Translations under genes and position numbers: made by a program
Notes under the pieces: generated by a model
Told to the model about the DNA's origin: nothing
Database searches by the model: none
Seen by the model: the letters and a program-made list of their open reading frames with translations, nothing else
Assembly (NCBI GenBank): GCA_028826165.1
Contig: JAPDFW010000059.1
Coordinates: forward strand, 1 to 64,000
Source: Anaeramoeba ignava
Lineage: Eukaryota > Metamonada > Anaeramoebidae
Length of the DNA: 64,000 nucleotides
Direction of reading: 5' to 3'
Shown: positions 1 through 15,952 of the stretch, piece after piece
Numbering within the stretch: the first letter of the stretch is position 1
Layout: each line of letters starts with the position of its first letter

Positions 1-1239
<1,239 letters not shown>

Positions 1240-1343
1240 TTTTTAATTTTTCTAAAAAGTTTTTAAAGGATCTTTTTCTAATCTAATTAAATAAAAATAA
1301 TAAAAGAATAAGAAATAAATTTAAATTATAAAATTTATAAAAT

Positions 1344-3958
1344 TTAAAAATACCTTTTTGTTATTTCTTTTTGGAAAATTAAATTTCTTATTCTTTTGTT
1401 TTTATGAAAATTTTGAGAATTAATTTTTGATTTTTCTTTTTCAGATCCTGTTAATAAATAATCAGGAACATTTTTCAAATGAGGTTTAATATGCTGAGGT
1501 TGTAAATGTAAATCATGTTTAAGAGCAACTAAATCGATTAGGATGCTCTTCAAAATGAGTTTTTAATTTTGAAGAGTTTATAATTTCAACTTGTAATTCT
1601 TTCCAATCTTGCTTTTTTTTTATTGAATTTTTAGAGATTGTTTTGAGAACATCTTCACATCTATATTTAAAAGGAGAAACTTTTTCTTGAGGAAAGGAAC
1701 CAAATCAAAAATATTTGATGATTGTTTTTGTTGAATTTTTGATTCGAAAAATTTTTGATTTGGAAAAATAATGATTCATTTTTGGATGTTATAAATGATA
1801 TTGCAGTTCCTCTTTGTCCAGCTCTTGCTGTTCTTCCAATTCTATGGATATAATCCTTGATATTTAATGGGAAATCAAAATTTATAACTGTTTTAACATT
1901 TTTAAAATCTATTCCTCTTGAAACTCCAAATTCAGAATCTATATTGAGTTTTGATTTTTGATTTTGATTTTCTAAATTTAAATAATTTTCATAAATTGTA
2001 TCAATTTTAGATAAACTATTTTCATTTTCATTTTCATTTTCATTTTCATTTTTAATTTCATTTTTAATTTCTTCATCAATATTAATTGCTTCAATTTTCT
2101 TATTTGAAATTTCTGTATCATTTGCAATTAAAATTTCAAAACTTCCTTTATTAAAATTTTCCAAAATATTTGTTCTTGAATTTTGAGGAAGTTCTGGATT
2201 AAGAACAACAGAAGATATTGAGAATCTTTCAAGAAATAATTTCAGTTTAAAAGAATGATCAATACTATTTGTGAAAATTAAAGCTTTTCTTTGAATTTGA
2301 TTTAATCTAATAAGAACATAAATGAGTAAATATTTATCTTTTTCTTCACATTTAATTCCAAGTTGATTCATAAATGATTTAATATTTGTTTCATTAACTG
2401 AACAAATTATCTTTTTAAAAGAAAACAAATTTAAAAAATTTATTAAAAATTTTTTTGAATTAATTTTTTTACAGGATCATGTAATAATAATTGTTTTAAT
2501 GTTTCAACATCTTGTGTTAAAGTTGCTGAAACTAAAAAATTTTGGCAAATATTTGGAATATTATCAACAATAAATCTTATATCTTCTGAATAACCAAATG
2601 AAAGAACAAGATCTGCTTCATCAATTACTAAAATTTTTAAAGAATTTTTTAAATCAATAATATTTGCTTTTAAATGAGCAACTAAACGATTTGGAGTTGA
2701 AATGATAATATCAGGTTTTTGAGCAATTAAACGAATTCTTTTTTTTTTTAATTATAATTTTAATTTTAATTTTAATTTTAATTTTATAAATGAATTTTAA
2801 TTTTAATTTTAATTTTAATTTTAATTTTGATTTTAAATTTAATTTTAATTTTAATTTTAATTTTGATTATAATTTTAATTTTAATTTTAATTTTATAAAT
2901 GAATTTTAATTTTAATTTTAATTTTAATTTTATAAATGAATTTTAATTTTAATTTTATAAATGAATTTTAATTTTAATTTTAATTTTAATTTTAATTTTA
3001 ATTTTAATTTTAATTTTAATTTTAATTTAATTTTAATTTTATTTTTAATTTTAATTTTATAAATGAATTTTAATTTTAATTTTTAATTTTTAATTTTAAT
3101 TTTAATTTTAATTTTAATTTTAATTTTAATTTTAATTTTTAATTTTAATTTTAATTTTAATTTTAATTTTAATTTTTAATTTTAATTTTAATTTTAATTT
3201 TAAATTTTAATTTTAATTTTATAAATGATTTTATAAATGAATTTTAATTTTAATTTTAATTTAAATTTAATTTAAATTTTAATTTTATAAATGAATTTTA
3301 ATTTTAATTTTATAAATGAATTTTAATTATAATTTTTAATTTTAATTTTAATTCTAATTTTAATTTTATAAATGAATTTTAATTTTAATTTTAATTTTAA
3401 TTTTAATTTTAATTTTAATTTTAATTTTAATTTTAATTTTAATTATAATTTTAATTTTAGTTTTAATTTTAATTTTAAATTTTAATTTTATAAATGAATT
3501 TTAATTTTAATTTTAATTTTAATTTTAATTTAAAATAAAATATACCGTTGAGTTTCAAGTGAAACATCTGCAGCTAAATGTAAAGAAGATAAAACTTTAC
3601 GACAATAATAAGATAATTCAGCAATTTGTTTATTTACTTGTTCACAAAGTTCTCTAGTTGGAACAAGAATAACAGAAAAAGGATGAAAAATATTTTCTTT
3701 AATTTTTGAAGTTTGAAAATTTTCATTTCTTTTTTGATAAGTTAAAATTTGATTAATAATTGGTAATAAATATGAAGCTGTTTTTCCTGAACCTGTTGGT
3801 GCTTGAATTAATATATCTTTTCCTTCTAATCCTATTGGTATTACTTTTTTTTGTATTTTTGTTGGTTTTTCAAAATTAAGTCTTTCACATGATGATATTA
3901 ATCTATCATCTAAATTAAATTCTTGAAAACTTTTAATTTCATTTTTTTTCTTATTCAT
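1344..3958 (-). CDS. DDX56: DEAD-box RNA helicase, DDX56/Dbp9 family, two frame breaks
   Basis: ATP-dependent RNA helicase; the family acts in the nucleolus in large ribosomal subunit assembly. Proposed exons on the minus strand are 3958-3546, 2737-2473 and 2410-1344. Motifs in order: Q-motif region KPTKIQ, Walker [42 protein letters not shown], and the C-terminal RecA part with [12 protein letters not shown] and [15 protein letters not shown]. An acidic insert precedes the FGVSRGID motif, as in DDX56/Dbp9. The C-terminal signature [13 protein letters not shown] is specific to this family. Two +1 shifts are needed in exon 3, one near 1720 in a T run and one near 1545. The 808-bp first intron is filled with AATTTT repeats; the second is 62 bp. 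The start at 3958 is the only ATG ahead of the Q motif. Confidence 0.88.
2738..3545 (-). repeat. Repeat-inflated intron 1 of the DDX56-like gene
   Basis: About 790 bp of AATTTT hexamers with interspersed TATAAATGAATTTT units, bounded by GT (3545) and AG (2739-2738). Splicing joins ETQR to [10 protein letters not shown], which restores the helicase exactly. Nothing coding is seen inside. Confidence 0.85.
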
Positions 3959-4030
3959 TTTTAATTTAAAAAAAAAATAAAAAAATAAAAAAAATTTTTT
4001 TCATTTTTTTTCTTTTTATTTTTAATAAAA
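3959..4030. promoter_or_regulatory. 72-bp divergent intergenic region
   Basis: Only 72 bp separate the start codons of the helicase gene (minus) and the BTB-TLDc gene (plus). The sequence is A/T homopolymer with one TTTTTTTCATTTT element. Both promoters must lie here or within the 5' coding ends. Confidence 0.6.
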
Positions 4031-5725
4031 ATGGAAAATTATTTAAATTTAGAAAAACTTTCAAATGATTTAAAAAATTTATTTCAAAATCAAAATCAAA
4101 ATGAACATGAAGAAGAAAGTTATTTTGATTTTGAAATAATTTGTGAAGAAAATAAAACTTCATTTAAAACTCATAAATCAATTCTTTCTTCAAGAAGTCA
4201 TTATTTTAAATCTCTTTTTAAATCTAAAATGAAAGAATTTCAAGAAAATAAAATGATTCTAAAAGATGTTTCAAGTTCAATTCTATCTTCAATCTTAAAT
4301 TATCTTTATTCAGGAAAAATTGAAATTAATTTAGAAAATGCAATTCAAATTTTAATTTTTTCATCAAAATATTTAATTGATGAATTAATTGAAACTTCTT
4401 CAAAATTTATTAAAAAGAATTTCCAAATTGAAACTGTTATTGATATTATTAAATTATCTGAATCAATGAACTTAAGCAAGTTACTATATTTTTCTTATCA
4501 ATTTATTTCTGAAAATTTTAGAAAATTTATCCAAACTTCATTTTTTCTTGAACTTGAAGAAAATCATTTAAATTCAATTTTATCAAATGATGAAATTTTA
4601 ATAAGTGAATTTGAAATTTTTCAATCAATAATAAAATGGGGAAAACATAAATCAAATATTAAAAAAGAAAAAGAAAAATTACAAAATCAAATTTCAAATT
4701 TTATTGATAAAATTAGATTTATTGATTTTTCAAAACAAGAACTTGCAGAAACTTTAGAAGAAGATTTAATTCCAAATGAACTTTCACAAAAATTAACAAA
4801 ACTTCTAATATTAAAAACTCAAGAAAATGAAGAAAAATTAAAACAATTTATTCAAAAAGAAAATTCATTAAATTTCAAAACAAGATTTGAAATGAAATTT
4901 AAATCAACAATTATTCAAAAACAGCATTTCCAGAAATTAAGAGAATGGATAAATGATGATGAATTCTTTTCCAAAATGAAATTAGGATATTCAGCAAAAC
5001 AAGATGGATTTTCTTCTAATAACTGGCATTTAAAATGTGATAATAAAGGAAAAACATTAATTATTATCAAAACCAAAGATAACTTTATTTTTGGAGGATT
5101 TACATCAGTTGGATTTATAAATGAAAAATTAAAACAAAAACAAAAGCAAGATCAAAATTCAAATGAAAATGAAAATGAAAACCCATTTAATCATAATCAA
5201 AACTCATTTAACCAAAATCCATTTATTAATAATTCAAAAACATTTCAGAATACTCCAACTTTACATGTTAAAAATCAAAATCCATTTAATCAGAATGAGT
5301 ATCAGAATAATCTTGATGAAATTATAGATCGATTTGGTTATAATCTAAAACCTTTGTCTCCTAATCAAGACTCATTTGAAGAAAAAGTTATTGAAGATAT
5401 TCCAGATTCAAAAGCATTTCTTTTTTCATTAAGAAATAATAAAAATAATCGAAAACCAGAAAAATTATCTATTATTGAAGGTAAAGAAAAATATGCTATT
5501 GATAACAATTCAATTGATCGTTTAGTTTTTGGAAAAAATTCTAATCCATTTGGAAATAATGATGATTTACATTTATATTCTAATTTAAAATCTGGTTATT
5601 CAAATTTAGGATCTATTTACAATCTTCCTATTGGAATCAAAAAAGATAAAAAAGAAAGAGAAAATTATTTAGCTGGTACTCATAATAAATGGAAAATTCA
5701 AGAAATTGAAACTTATTTCATTTAA
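4031..5725 (+). CDS. BTB-BACK-TLDc domain protein
   Basis: 564 aa in a single exon. An N-terminal BTB/POZ fold (about residues 30-135) shows the FDFEIICEENKTSFKTHKSI strand-helix start, SRSHYFKSLF and ILNYLYSGKIEI. A BACK-like helical region follows (about 140-255). The C-terminal half is a TLDc domain: LGYSAKQDGFSSNNWHLKCD, KGKTLIIIKT, IFGGFTSVGF, then after a low-complexity Asn/Gln/Glu insert (about 370-440) AFLFSLRNN, DLHLYSN and the ending YLAGTHNKWKIQEIETYFI. BTB-BACK proteins often act as Cullin-3 adaptors; TLDc proteins are linked to oxidative-stress resistance or V-ATPase control. The actual role here is unknown. The frame is intact, unlike several neighbours. Confidence 0.88.
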   Translation: MENYLNLEKLSNDLKNLFQNQNQNEHEEESYFDFEIICEENKTSFKTHKSILSSRSHYFKSLFKSKMKEFQENKMILKDVSSSILSSILNYLYSGKIEINLENAIQILIFSSKYLIDELIETSSKFIKKNFQIETVIDIIKLSESMNLSKLLYFSYQFISENFRKFIQTSFFLELEENHLNSILSNDEILISEFEIFQSIIKWGKHKSNIKKEKEKLQNQISNFIDKIRFIDFSKQELAETLEEDLIPNELSQKLTKLLILKTQENEEKLKQFIQKENSLNFKTRFEMKFKSTIIQKQHFQKLREWINDDEFFSKMKLGYSAKQDGFSSNNWHLKCDNKGKTLIIIKTKDNFIFGGFTSVGFINEKLKQKQKQDQNSNENENENPFNHNQNSFNQNPFINNSKTFQNTPTLHVKNQNPFNQNEYQNNLDEIIDRFGYNLKPLSPNQDSFEEKVIEDIPDSKAFLFSLRNNKNNRKPEKLSIIEGKEKYAIDNNSIDRLVFGKNSNPFGNNDDLHLYSNLKSGYSNLGSIYNLPIGIKKDKKERENYLAGTHNKWKIQEIETYFI

Positions 5726-5871
5726 AATTCTTATTTCTTTTCATTTTAATTTTAATTCCTTTCCAAATCCAAAAAAAAAAAGAATAAAAAAAAAAGCAAA
5801 AAAAATTTTTCATTTTTCATTTTTTCATTTTTTCATTTTTCATTTTTATTTTTATTTAAAAACAACAACAA

Positions 5872-7829
5872 ATGAATTTATCAGAACAATTAGATAATTA
5901 TATAAATGGACTTCTTCCAACTTCACTTGCAGAATTAAAACAATCTTCACAACAACTTGATAAAATAGCACAAATAAGTATTGGAGAATATAAAACTAAT
6001 CCTGATGAAACAAAAATGAAAACTCAAAATGCAGTTAATGAAGGTCTTCAAACAGTTGCTCAACATATTTTTGCAGTTAGTACTCATCTTAATAATCTTC
6101 TTACACTTCAAGATAAACAAGTTGAAAAATTAGATTTAGAAATTCGTTCAGCTCTTGCTGTAAATTCATTTATAAAATTAAAATTAAAATTAAAATTAAA
6201 ATTCAAATCAAAATTAAAATTAAAATTAAAATTAAAATCTAAATTAAAATTAAATTTAAAATTAAAATTGAAATTAAAATTAAAATTAAAATTAAAATTA
6301 AAATTAAAATCAAAATTAAAATTAAAATTCATTTATAAAATTAAAATTAAAATTAAATCAAAATTAAAATTCATTTATAAAATTAAAATTAAAATTAAAA
6401 TTAAAATTCATTTATAAAATTAAAATTAAAAATTAAAATTAAAATTAAAATTAAAATTAAAATTAAAATTCAAATTAAAATTAAAATTAAAATTAAAATT
6501 AAAATTAAAATTAAAATTAAAATCTAAATTAAAATTAAAATAAAAATTAAAATCTAAATTAAAATTAAAATTCATTTATAAAAATTAAAATTCAAATTAA
6601 AATTAAAATTAAAATTCAAATTAAAATTAAAATTAAAATTAAAATTAAAAAAATCAAAATTAAAAATTAAAAATTCATTTATAAAAATTAAAATTAAAAT
6701 TAAAATTAAAAATTAAAATTAAAATTAAAATTAAAATTAAAATTAAAATAAAAATTAAAATCTAAATTAAAATTAAAATTAAAATTAAAATTCATTTATA
6801 AAATTAAAATTCAAATTAAAATTAAAATTAAAATTCATTAAAAATAAAAATTCATTTATAAAAATTAAAATTCAATCAAAATTAATATTAAAATTAAAAT
6901 TAAAATTAAATTTAAAATTATAATTAAAATTAAAATAATCAAAATTAAAATTAAAATTAAAATTAAAATTAAAATTAAAATTAAAATTAAAATTAAATTT
7001 AAAATTAAAATTAAAATTAAAATTATAATAAAAATTAAAATTAAAATTAAAATTAAAATTAAAATCAAAATTAAAATTAAAATTAAAATTAAAATTCATT
7101 TATAAAATTAAAATTAAATTTAAAATTAAAATTAATATTAATATTAAATTTAATATAAAAATCGGATATAAAAAGAGAATAAAAGGTGCACATATAAGAG
7201 TTGGTCAAGCTGGATTACAAAAATTATACAAAGAAAGAATACCAATAGAAGGAGAAAAAACACACAAACTAACAGAAGAACAAATACAAGCAGAATATAA
7301 ACAAAAAACACTGATAAACATAAAAGGATACAACATCAACTTTGAAGCACTTGATAACATTGGAATAAGCTTATCAAATCCAAATCAAGAATCAAACACA
7401 ATCAAGATGAAAAACAAATCAGAAAATCCAATTCAAGAAGCAATCATAAAATCAAGTGAAAGAAAAGAAGAAGAAAAAACTGAAACAGAAACTGAAACAG
7501 AAACTGATGAATCAATATCAAAACCAAAATCAACAGAAAATACTTCAAAAACTTCACTTGCAATTGAAAATAAATCTCCTCCAATTCTTCCTCAAAGAAC
7601 TTCTTCTTTACCTCAACCTCCTATTCAAAATACTCAAAATCCTTCTTTTGATAATATTCCTCCTCCTATTGGTGATGACTTTCCTCCCCCTATTGATGAT
7701 CTCCCTCCTCCTATTGATAATATCCCTCTTCCTATTGGTGATGATTTCGGTTTGATGCCTCCTCCTATAAATGATGATTTCCCTCCTCCTATTGATGATA
7801 TTCCTCCTCCTTTTGATGATAATAATTAA
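5872..7829 (+). CDS. ABI: Abi-like subunit of the SCAR/WAVE complex
   Basis: Proposed exons are 5872-6159 and 7176-7829, giving 313 aa. Residues 1-96 resemble the Abi N-terminal helical region that packs in the WAVE complex: a NGLLPTSLAELKQSSQQLDK helix, then a long helix ending LLTLQDKQVEKLDLEI. Exon 2 continues in phase 0 with RIKGAHIRVGQAGLQKLYKE, a Glu/Thr-rich stretch, and a proline-rich tail of repeated PPPI-DD units. No SH3 domain follows, so it resembles short Abi forms such as that of Dictyostelium. The WAVE complex activates Arp2/3 downstream of Rac at protrusions. The 1016-bp intron is entirely AAATTA repeat. A TTTTTCAT array lies 20-60 bp before the ATG. Abi identity rests on the N-terminal helices and tail, so moderate confidence. 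Confidence 0.7.
6160..7175 (+). repeat. Repeat-inflated intron of the Abi-like gene
   Basis: Starts GTAAATTCATTTATAAAATT and is made of AAAATT hexamers with scattered CATTTATAAAATT units, ending ATAAAAAG. Phase 0 on both sides. Long Lys/Leu or Asn/Phe reading frames inside come from the repeat and are not genes. Confidence 0.85.
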
Positions 7830-8204
7830 TTTTGTTCTTCTTCTTCTTCTTTTTTTTTATTCAAAACCAAACAAAAGAAAAGAAAATTCAATTCAGAAAA
7901 GAAAATCAAAAAAGAAAATCAGAAAATCAAAATTAAAATCAAAATCAAATCAAATCAAAATTAAATTCAAATTAAATCAAATCAAATTCAATTCAAATCA
8001 ATTCAAATCAAATCAAATTAAATCAAATCAAATCAAATCAAATCAAATCAAATTAAATCAAATCAAATCAAATCAAAATCAAATCAAATCAAAATCAAAA
8101 TCAAAATCAAAATCAAATCAAAATCAAAATCAAAAAATCAAAATCAAAGAAAATAAAACGAAAAATTGTTATTCCAATTTAAACCTTTTTTCTTTTTGTA
8201 AATA
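7830..8204. repeat. AAATC-type low-complexity tract
   Basis: Downstream of the Abi-like gene the sequence becomes AAAATC/AAATC repeats (about 7920-8150). It then enters a short unique segment (about 8145-8205, AACGAAAAATTG and AAACCTTTTTTC) that forms the left end of the satellite element and recurs near 13175. No gene seen. Confidence 0.75.
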
Positions 8205-9893
8205 TAAAAAATAAGAATAGATTTAATTTAATATTTAATTTATAAATTAATTTAAAAATATAATTTAATACTTAATTTTATTATTAAAATAATAATTTAA
8301 TGTTTTAGATTTAAATATTTTATTATTTAAACATTTAACATATAAATATAAAAAATAAGAATAGATTTAATTTAATATTCAATTTATAAATTAATTTAAA
8401 AATATAATTTAATATTTAGTTTTATTATTAAAATAATAATTTAATGTTTTATATTTAAATATTTTATTATTTAAACATTTAACATATAAATATAAAAATG
8501 AAAATAGATTTAATTTAATATTCAATTTATAAATTAATTTAAAAATATAATTTTATATTTAATTTTATTATTAAAATAATAATTTAATGTTTTAGATTTA
8601 AATATTTTATTATTTAAATATTTAACATATAAATATAAAAATGAGAATAGATTTAATTTAATATTCAATTTATAAATTAATTTAAAAATATAATTTAATA
8701 TTTAGTTTTATTATTAAAATAATAATTTAATGTTTTAGATTTTAATATTTTATTATTTAAATATTTAACATAAAAATATAAAAATAAGAATAGATTTAAT
8801 TTAATATTCAATTTATAAATTAATTTAAAAATATAATTTAATATTTAGTTTTATTATTAAAATAATAATTTAATGTTTTAGATTTAAATATTTTATTATT
8901 TAAATATTTAACATATAAATATAAAAATGAGAATAGATTTAATTTAATATTCAATTTATAAATTAATTTAAAAATATAATTTTATATTTAATTTTATTAT
9001 TAAAATAATAATTTAATGTTTTAGATTTAAATATTTTATTATTTAAATATTTAACATATAAATATAAAAATGAAAATAGATTTAATTTAATATTCAATTT
9101 ATAAATTAATTTAAAAATATAATTTAATATTTAGTTTTATTATTAAAATAATAATTTAATGTTTTAGATTTAAATATTTTATTATTTAAATATTTAACAT
9201 AAAAATATAAAAATAAGAATAGATTTAATTTAATATTCAATTTATAAATTAATTTAAAAATGTAATTTAATATTTAATTTTATTATTAAAATAATAATTT
9301 AATGTTTTAAATTTAAATATTTTATTATTCAAATATTAAACATAAAAATATAAAAATAAGAATAGATTTAATTTAATATTTAATTTATAAATTAATTTAA
9401 AAATATAATTTAATATTTAATTTCATTATTAAAATGATAATTTATTGTTTTAAATTTAAATATTTTATTATTTAAATATTTAACATAAAAATATAAAAAT
9501 AAGAATAGATTTAATTTAATATTTAATTTATAAATTAATTTAAAAATATAATTTAATATTTAATTTTATTATTAAAATAATAATTTAATGTTTTAGATTT
9601 AAATATTTTATTATTTAAATATTTAACATATAAATATAAAAATAAGAATAGATTTAATTTAATATTTAATTTATAAATTAATTTAAAAATATAATTTTAT
9701 ATTTAATTCTATGTTTTAAAATAATAATTTATTGTTTTAGATTTAAATATTTTATTATTTAAATATTAAACATAAAAATATAAAAAATGAGAATAGATTT
9801 AATTTAATATTTAATTTATAAATTAATTTAAAAATATAATTTAATATTTAATTTTATTATTAAAATAATAATTTATTATTTTAGATTTAAATA
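8205..9893. repeat. Satellite array, about 143-bp unit, 12 copies
   Basis: Tandem units recur with landmark GAATAGATTTAATTTAATAT at about 8215, 8359, 8502, 8644, 8787, 8930, 9073, 9216, 9359, 9503, 9646 and 9789. The spacing is 142-144 bp. Units differ by a few substitutions (TAATTT versus TAGTTT, AAGAATAG versus GAAAATAG), so copies are not identical. There is no open reading frame. The right end is a short unique segment, AAAAAGTGGAATGAAATTTT (about 9910-9930), also found at 13415. Confidence 0.92.
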
Positions 9894-10048
9894 TAAAATA
9901 AATAAAAAAAAGTGGAATGAAATTTTGATTTTTATTTTGATTTTCTTTTCTTGATTTTTGAAATTGAAAAAAAAGAAAATGAAATTAGAATTGAAAAAAG
10001 AAAAATGAAAAGAAGGAAATTGTTTGAAAAATGAAATGAAAATTGGAA
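9894..10048. other. 3' flank of the FG-GAP gene
   Basis: A/T-rich sequence between the satellite end and the stop codon of the minus-strand FG-GAP gene, including the shared right-end segment of the satellite element. No further feature seen. Confidence 0.5.
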
Positions 10049-12776
10049 TTAAATATCTAAATCATCATGAAGTTCTTTTTCTTCTTTGTTTTCTTCTTTT
10101 TTTTTTGATTTTGATTGTTTTCTTTTTTTCTTTTTATATAAAATAATTCCAATAATAATTATTGAAATAACCAAAAGAGGAATAATTATACCTAAAGTTA
10201 TTGCTGTTGTTTTTGAATTATTATTAGATTCATTTGTTGATGATATTGTAATTGATGTTGTTGAATTAATTCCTGAATATTCATTAAATGAACAATTTAA
10301 ATCAGCTGATGAATAAATTGAAATTTCATAATATTCTCCTCCTTGTAATCCTGAAACTGAATAATTTGTTGTTAAATTTGATAAACAAATTGAAATTGAA
10401 TTATAAGTAAATGAATATGCTTTTAATCCACTTGATAAAATTAATGAATCCCAACTACATTCAAATCCATTAATTAATGAATAACAATTTAATGAAGTAA
10501 TATTTCCTAATTTAGCTCTTGTTGAAATAATTGAACTAGATTCTCCTAAATATGGAGTTTCACAATTTAAATCTGAACATCCTCGAATTGAAATATTATA
10601 TTCAATATTTCCTGATATTTCATTTATTATTCCAATACCTTCATTTCCACTTAAATTAAGAGATGTGAATTTTTGCCAATTTGTTTCATTATTAAGTGAA
10701 ATTGAATAATTATTTGCATTTGTTAATTTTGTGAAATTAAATTCAATTTCTTCAATTTTGGAAATTGTTTCATAAATTGTTGGAGCTGCTGGTAAATTAT
10801 CAGTTGTAATTGAAATTGATGAAATATATCCACATTTTCCATTTGAATTACATGCTGATATATTGATTTGATATTCTTGATTTGGAAATTGAACTGTAAA
10901 TTGTTGATTTAATGAAGTTGGTCGATAATTTCCAGAATCATCTTCTGAAATTGATTGATAAGTAAAATTATAATAAAATGGAATTGAACAATTAATTGGT
11001 TGATTCCAACTACAATTAATATCTAATGAATATTGAATTGAACATGTTAAATTTGTAACTTCTCCAAATATTAATGAAATTGATGATTCAACAATTTCTC
11101 CTTTATCATCTCCTTCACATTCTTGTGTTCTACATCCACAAATTGAAATATTATAATCATTTTCACATTCAAAATTATTCCAAAGATAATCAAGTGAAGA
11201 ATTATCAACTGAAATTAAAGATATTAAATCAGGTTGAGATTTATTTAAATAAGAAAGATTATAATGATCAAGATGAGCAATTCCTTCATCGATTTGAACA
11301 TTTGGATAATCCCAAGTAACATTAATTGAATAATTTGAAGGATTTGATAATTGAAAATCTTTTACAGAATCAATTTTTGTTGTTAAATTAATGAAAGAAG
11401 AAGATTCACCACATTTCATTGTTTCATTATCACAAGCTTTGATTTGAATTGAATAATATTCATTTCCAGTAATATTATCATAAATTGAAGAATTAAATTG
11501 TTGATAATAAGCATTCCCATCTTCAAGAATTGGAGAATCAATATCAATCCAATCATATCCATAATTAATTTGATAAATCAATGTTAATCCACATTCAATT
11601 TTATCCCAATAACAATCAAATGATGAAAACAAAGATGAACAATTAACAATATTAACTTGAGGAATGAAATGAGCTTCATAAACAAATGCTTGATTTGCAT
11701 CATAAGCTCCAATAACAGTAAAATTCCCATAAATTGAAACAGAATTCCCAAAATCTGAAACTGAAGATTCATTCAAATTTTGTTCTTCATTCCAAATTGT
11801 TCCATTAAATCTGTAAATATATGCTTGATTTGCACCAGGAGCACCAATAACAATAACATCTTCATAAATTGAAACAGAACCTCCAAAAGTTGAAACTGAA
11901 GATTCATTCAAAATTTTTTCTTCATTCCAAATTGTTCCATTATATCTGTAAATATATGCTTTTCTTGCACCAGGAGCACCAATAACAATAACATCTTCAT
12001 AAATTGAAACAGAATTCCCAAAAAATAAAACTGAAGATTCATTCAAAATTTTGTTCTTCATTCCAAATTGTTCCATTATATCTGTAAATATATGCTTTCT
12101 TTGCATCATTAGCTCCAATAACAATAACATCTTCATAAATTGAAACAGAATATCCAAAATCTGAAACTGAAAATTCATTCAAAATTTGTTCTTCATTCCA
12201 AATTGTTCCATTAAATCTGTAAATATATGCTTGATTTGCAACATAAGCTCCAATAACAATAACATCTTCATAAATTGAAACAGAATATCCAAAATCTGAA
12301 ACTGAAGATCCATTCAAAATTTGTTCTTGATTCCAAATTGTTCCATTATATCTGTAAATATATGCTTGATATGAAATAGAAGCACCAATAACAATAACAT
12401 CTTCATAAATTGAAACAGAAGATCCAAAAAGTGAATATGAAGATCCATTCAAAATTTGTTCTTGATTCCAAATTGTTCCATTATATCTGTAAATAAATAC
12501 TTGATCTGCAACATTAGCTCCAATAGCAAGAATATCTTTATAAACTGAAACAGAATGTCCAAAATATCCTGGATTTGAAAATTGATCTAATAAATTCCAA
12601 ATCCAAGCTTCATCTAGAGTAGAATAATATCTTGTTGTTTCTGTTAATAATCTTGTTGTTTCTAATTCTTGAATTATTGTGGAAATTGAATTTTGTTGTT
12701 GATTTTGATTTGATTGAATTAAGAAAATATTGATAATTAAGAAAAAGAAAAAGGAAAAGAAAAGAATTAATTTCAT
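10049..12776 (-). CDS. Integrin-like FG-GAP/FN3 single-pass membrane protein, one frame break
   Basis: About 908 aa after removal of one extra A near 12050 (CAAAATTTT, where sister repeats have CAAATTTT). A signal peptide (MKLILFFSFFFFLIINIF) is followed by seven FG-GAP-like repeats of about 45 aa, each with a core like FGxSVSIYEDVIVIGA and AYIYRYNGTIWNEEQ. Seven copies fit one beta-propeller as in integrin alpha chains. Next come about five FN3-like segments rich in Cys and Asn-X-Ser/Thr sites, one transmembrane helix (AITLGIIIPLLVISIIIIG) and a short Lys-rich cytoplasmic tail. This suggests a glycosylated surface adhesion receptor. The repeat DNA is nearly identical between copies (135 bp), so the array was recently amplified or homogenised. 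The ligand is unknown. Confidence 0.82.
11730..12560 (-). repeat. 135-bp coding tandem repeat (FG-GAP blades)
   Basis: Near-identical coding repeats in which phrases such as AACAATAACATCTTCATA recur every 135 bp on the plus strand. Each unit encodes one FG-GAP blade of the receptor. Confidence 0.85.
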
Positions 12777-15063
<2,287 letters not shown>

Positions 15064-15952
15064 ATCTCAATCTAAATCAAAAATCAATTTCCAAAATCAA
15101 ATCAAAAACAATTTTCAAAATCAAATCCAAATCAAATTCTTTTTTCTTTTTTTGTTTTTTTTTTAAAAAATTGAAAAAGTAAAATTCCAATTCAAAATCA
15201 AATTTTTAAATAGTTTTGATTTTTATTTAATTTAGAATTAAGTTTAAAAATATAATTTATTTTTAAAAAATTTTATTATTAATTTAAAAATAATTATATT
15301 TTGTTATTAAATATTTTATTTAATTTAATATTTTTAAATAGTTTTGATTTAATGTTTAATTTAGAATTAAGTTTAAAAATATTATTAATTTTAATATTAT
15401 TTTTAATTTAAAATTAATTGTATTTTATTAAATATTTTGATTTAATTTATATCAAATTTTTTAAATAGTTTTGATTTAATATTTAATTTAGAATTAAGTT
15501 TAAAAATATAATTTATTATTAATTTTATTATTAAATTATTATTTTTAAGTTAAAAATAATCATATTTTGTTATTAAATATTTTAATTTAATTTATATCTA
15601 ATTTTTCAAATAGTTTTGATTTAATATTTAATTTAGAATTAAGTTTAAAAATATATTTTATTATTAATTTAATATTTTTATTAAATTATTATTTTTAATT
15701 TAATTTATTAAATAGTTTATTTATATTTTTTGAATTAGTTTAAAAAATATTTTGATTTTAATTTTTTATTATTTAATTTTTTTTTCAAATAGTTTTGATT
15801 TTTTAGTTTTATTTAAATTTAATTTAGAATTAAGTTTAAAAATATAATTTATTATTAATTTTATTATTAATTTAATATTTTTTAATTTAAAACTAAAATT
15901 AAAATTAATCAAATTCCAAAAAACATTTTTTTCAATTTTTTTCTTTTCAAAA
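15064..15952. repeat. Degenerate satellite array downstream of actin
   Basis: Five or six diverged units with landmark TAGTTTTGATTTAATATTTA and GAATTAAGTTTAAAAATATA at about 15211, 15339, 15466, 15608 and 15790, spaced 126-182 bp. The core resembles the 8205-9893 unit (TTTAATATTTAATTT, AATTAA, TTTAAAAATATAATTTA). No coding sequence seen. Confidence 0.75.

Noticed and set aside
6108-7099. Long open frames of Asn/Phe, Ile/Leu or Lys/Leu alternation (also at 22417-22782, 38417-38620, 57526-57723 and 63097-63642)
   Set aside because: They follow directly from AATTTT-like repeats, are open on several frames and strands, and lie in introns or intergenic DNA. At 63097-63642 only the last few residues are real TerD exon.
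8205-9893. Transposon carrying the satellite
   Set aside because: No reading frame, terminal inverted repeats or target-site duplications could be seen; only shared ends between two copies.
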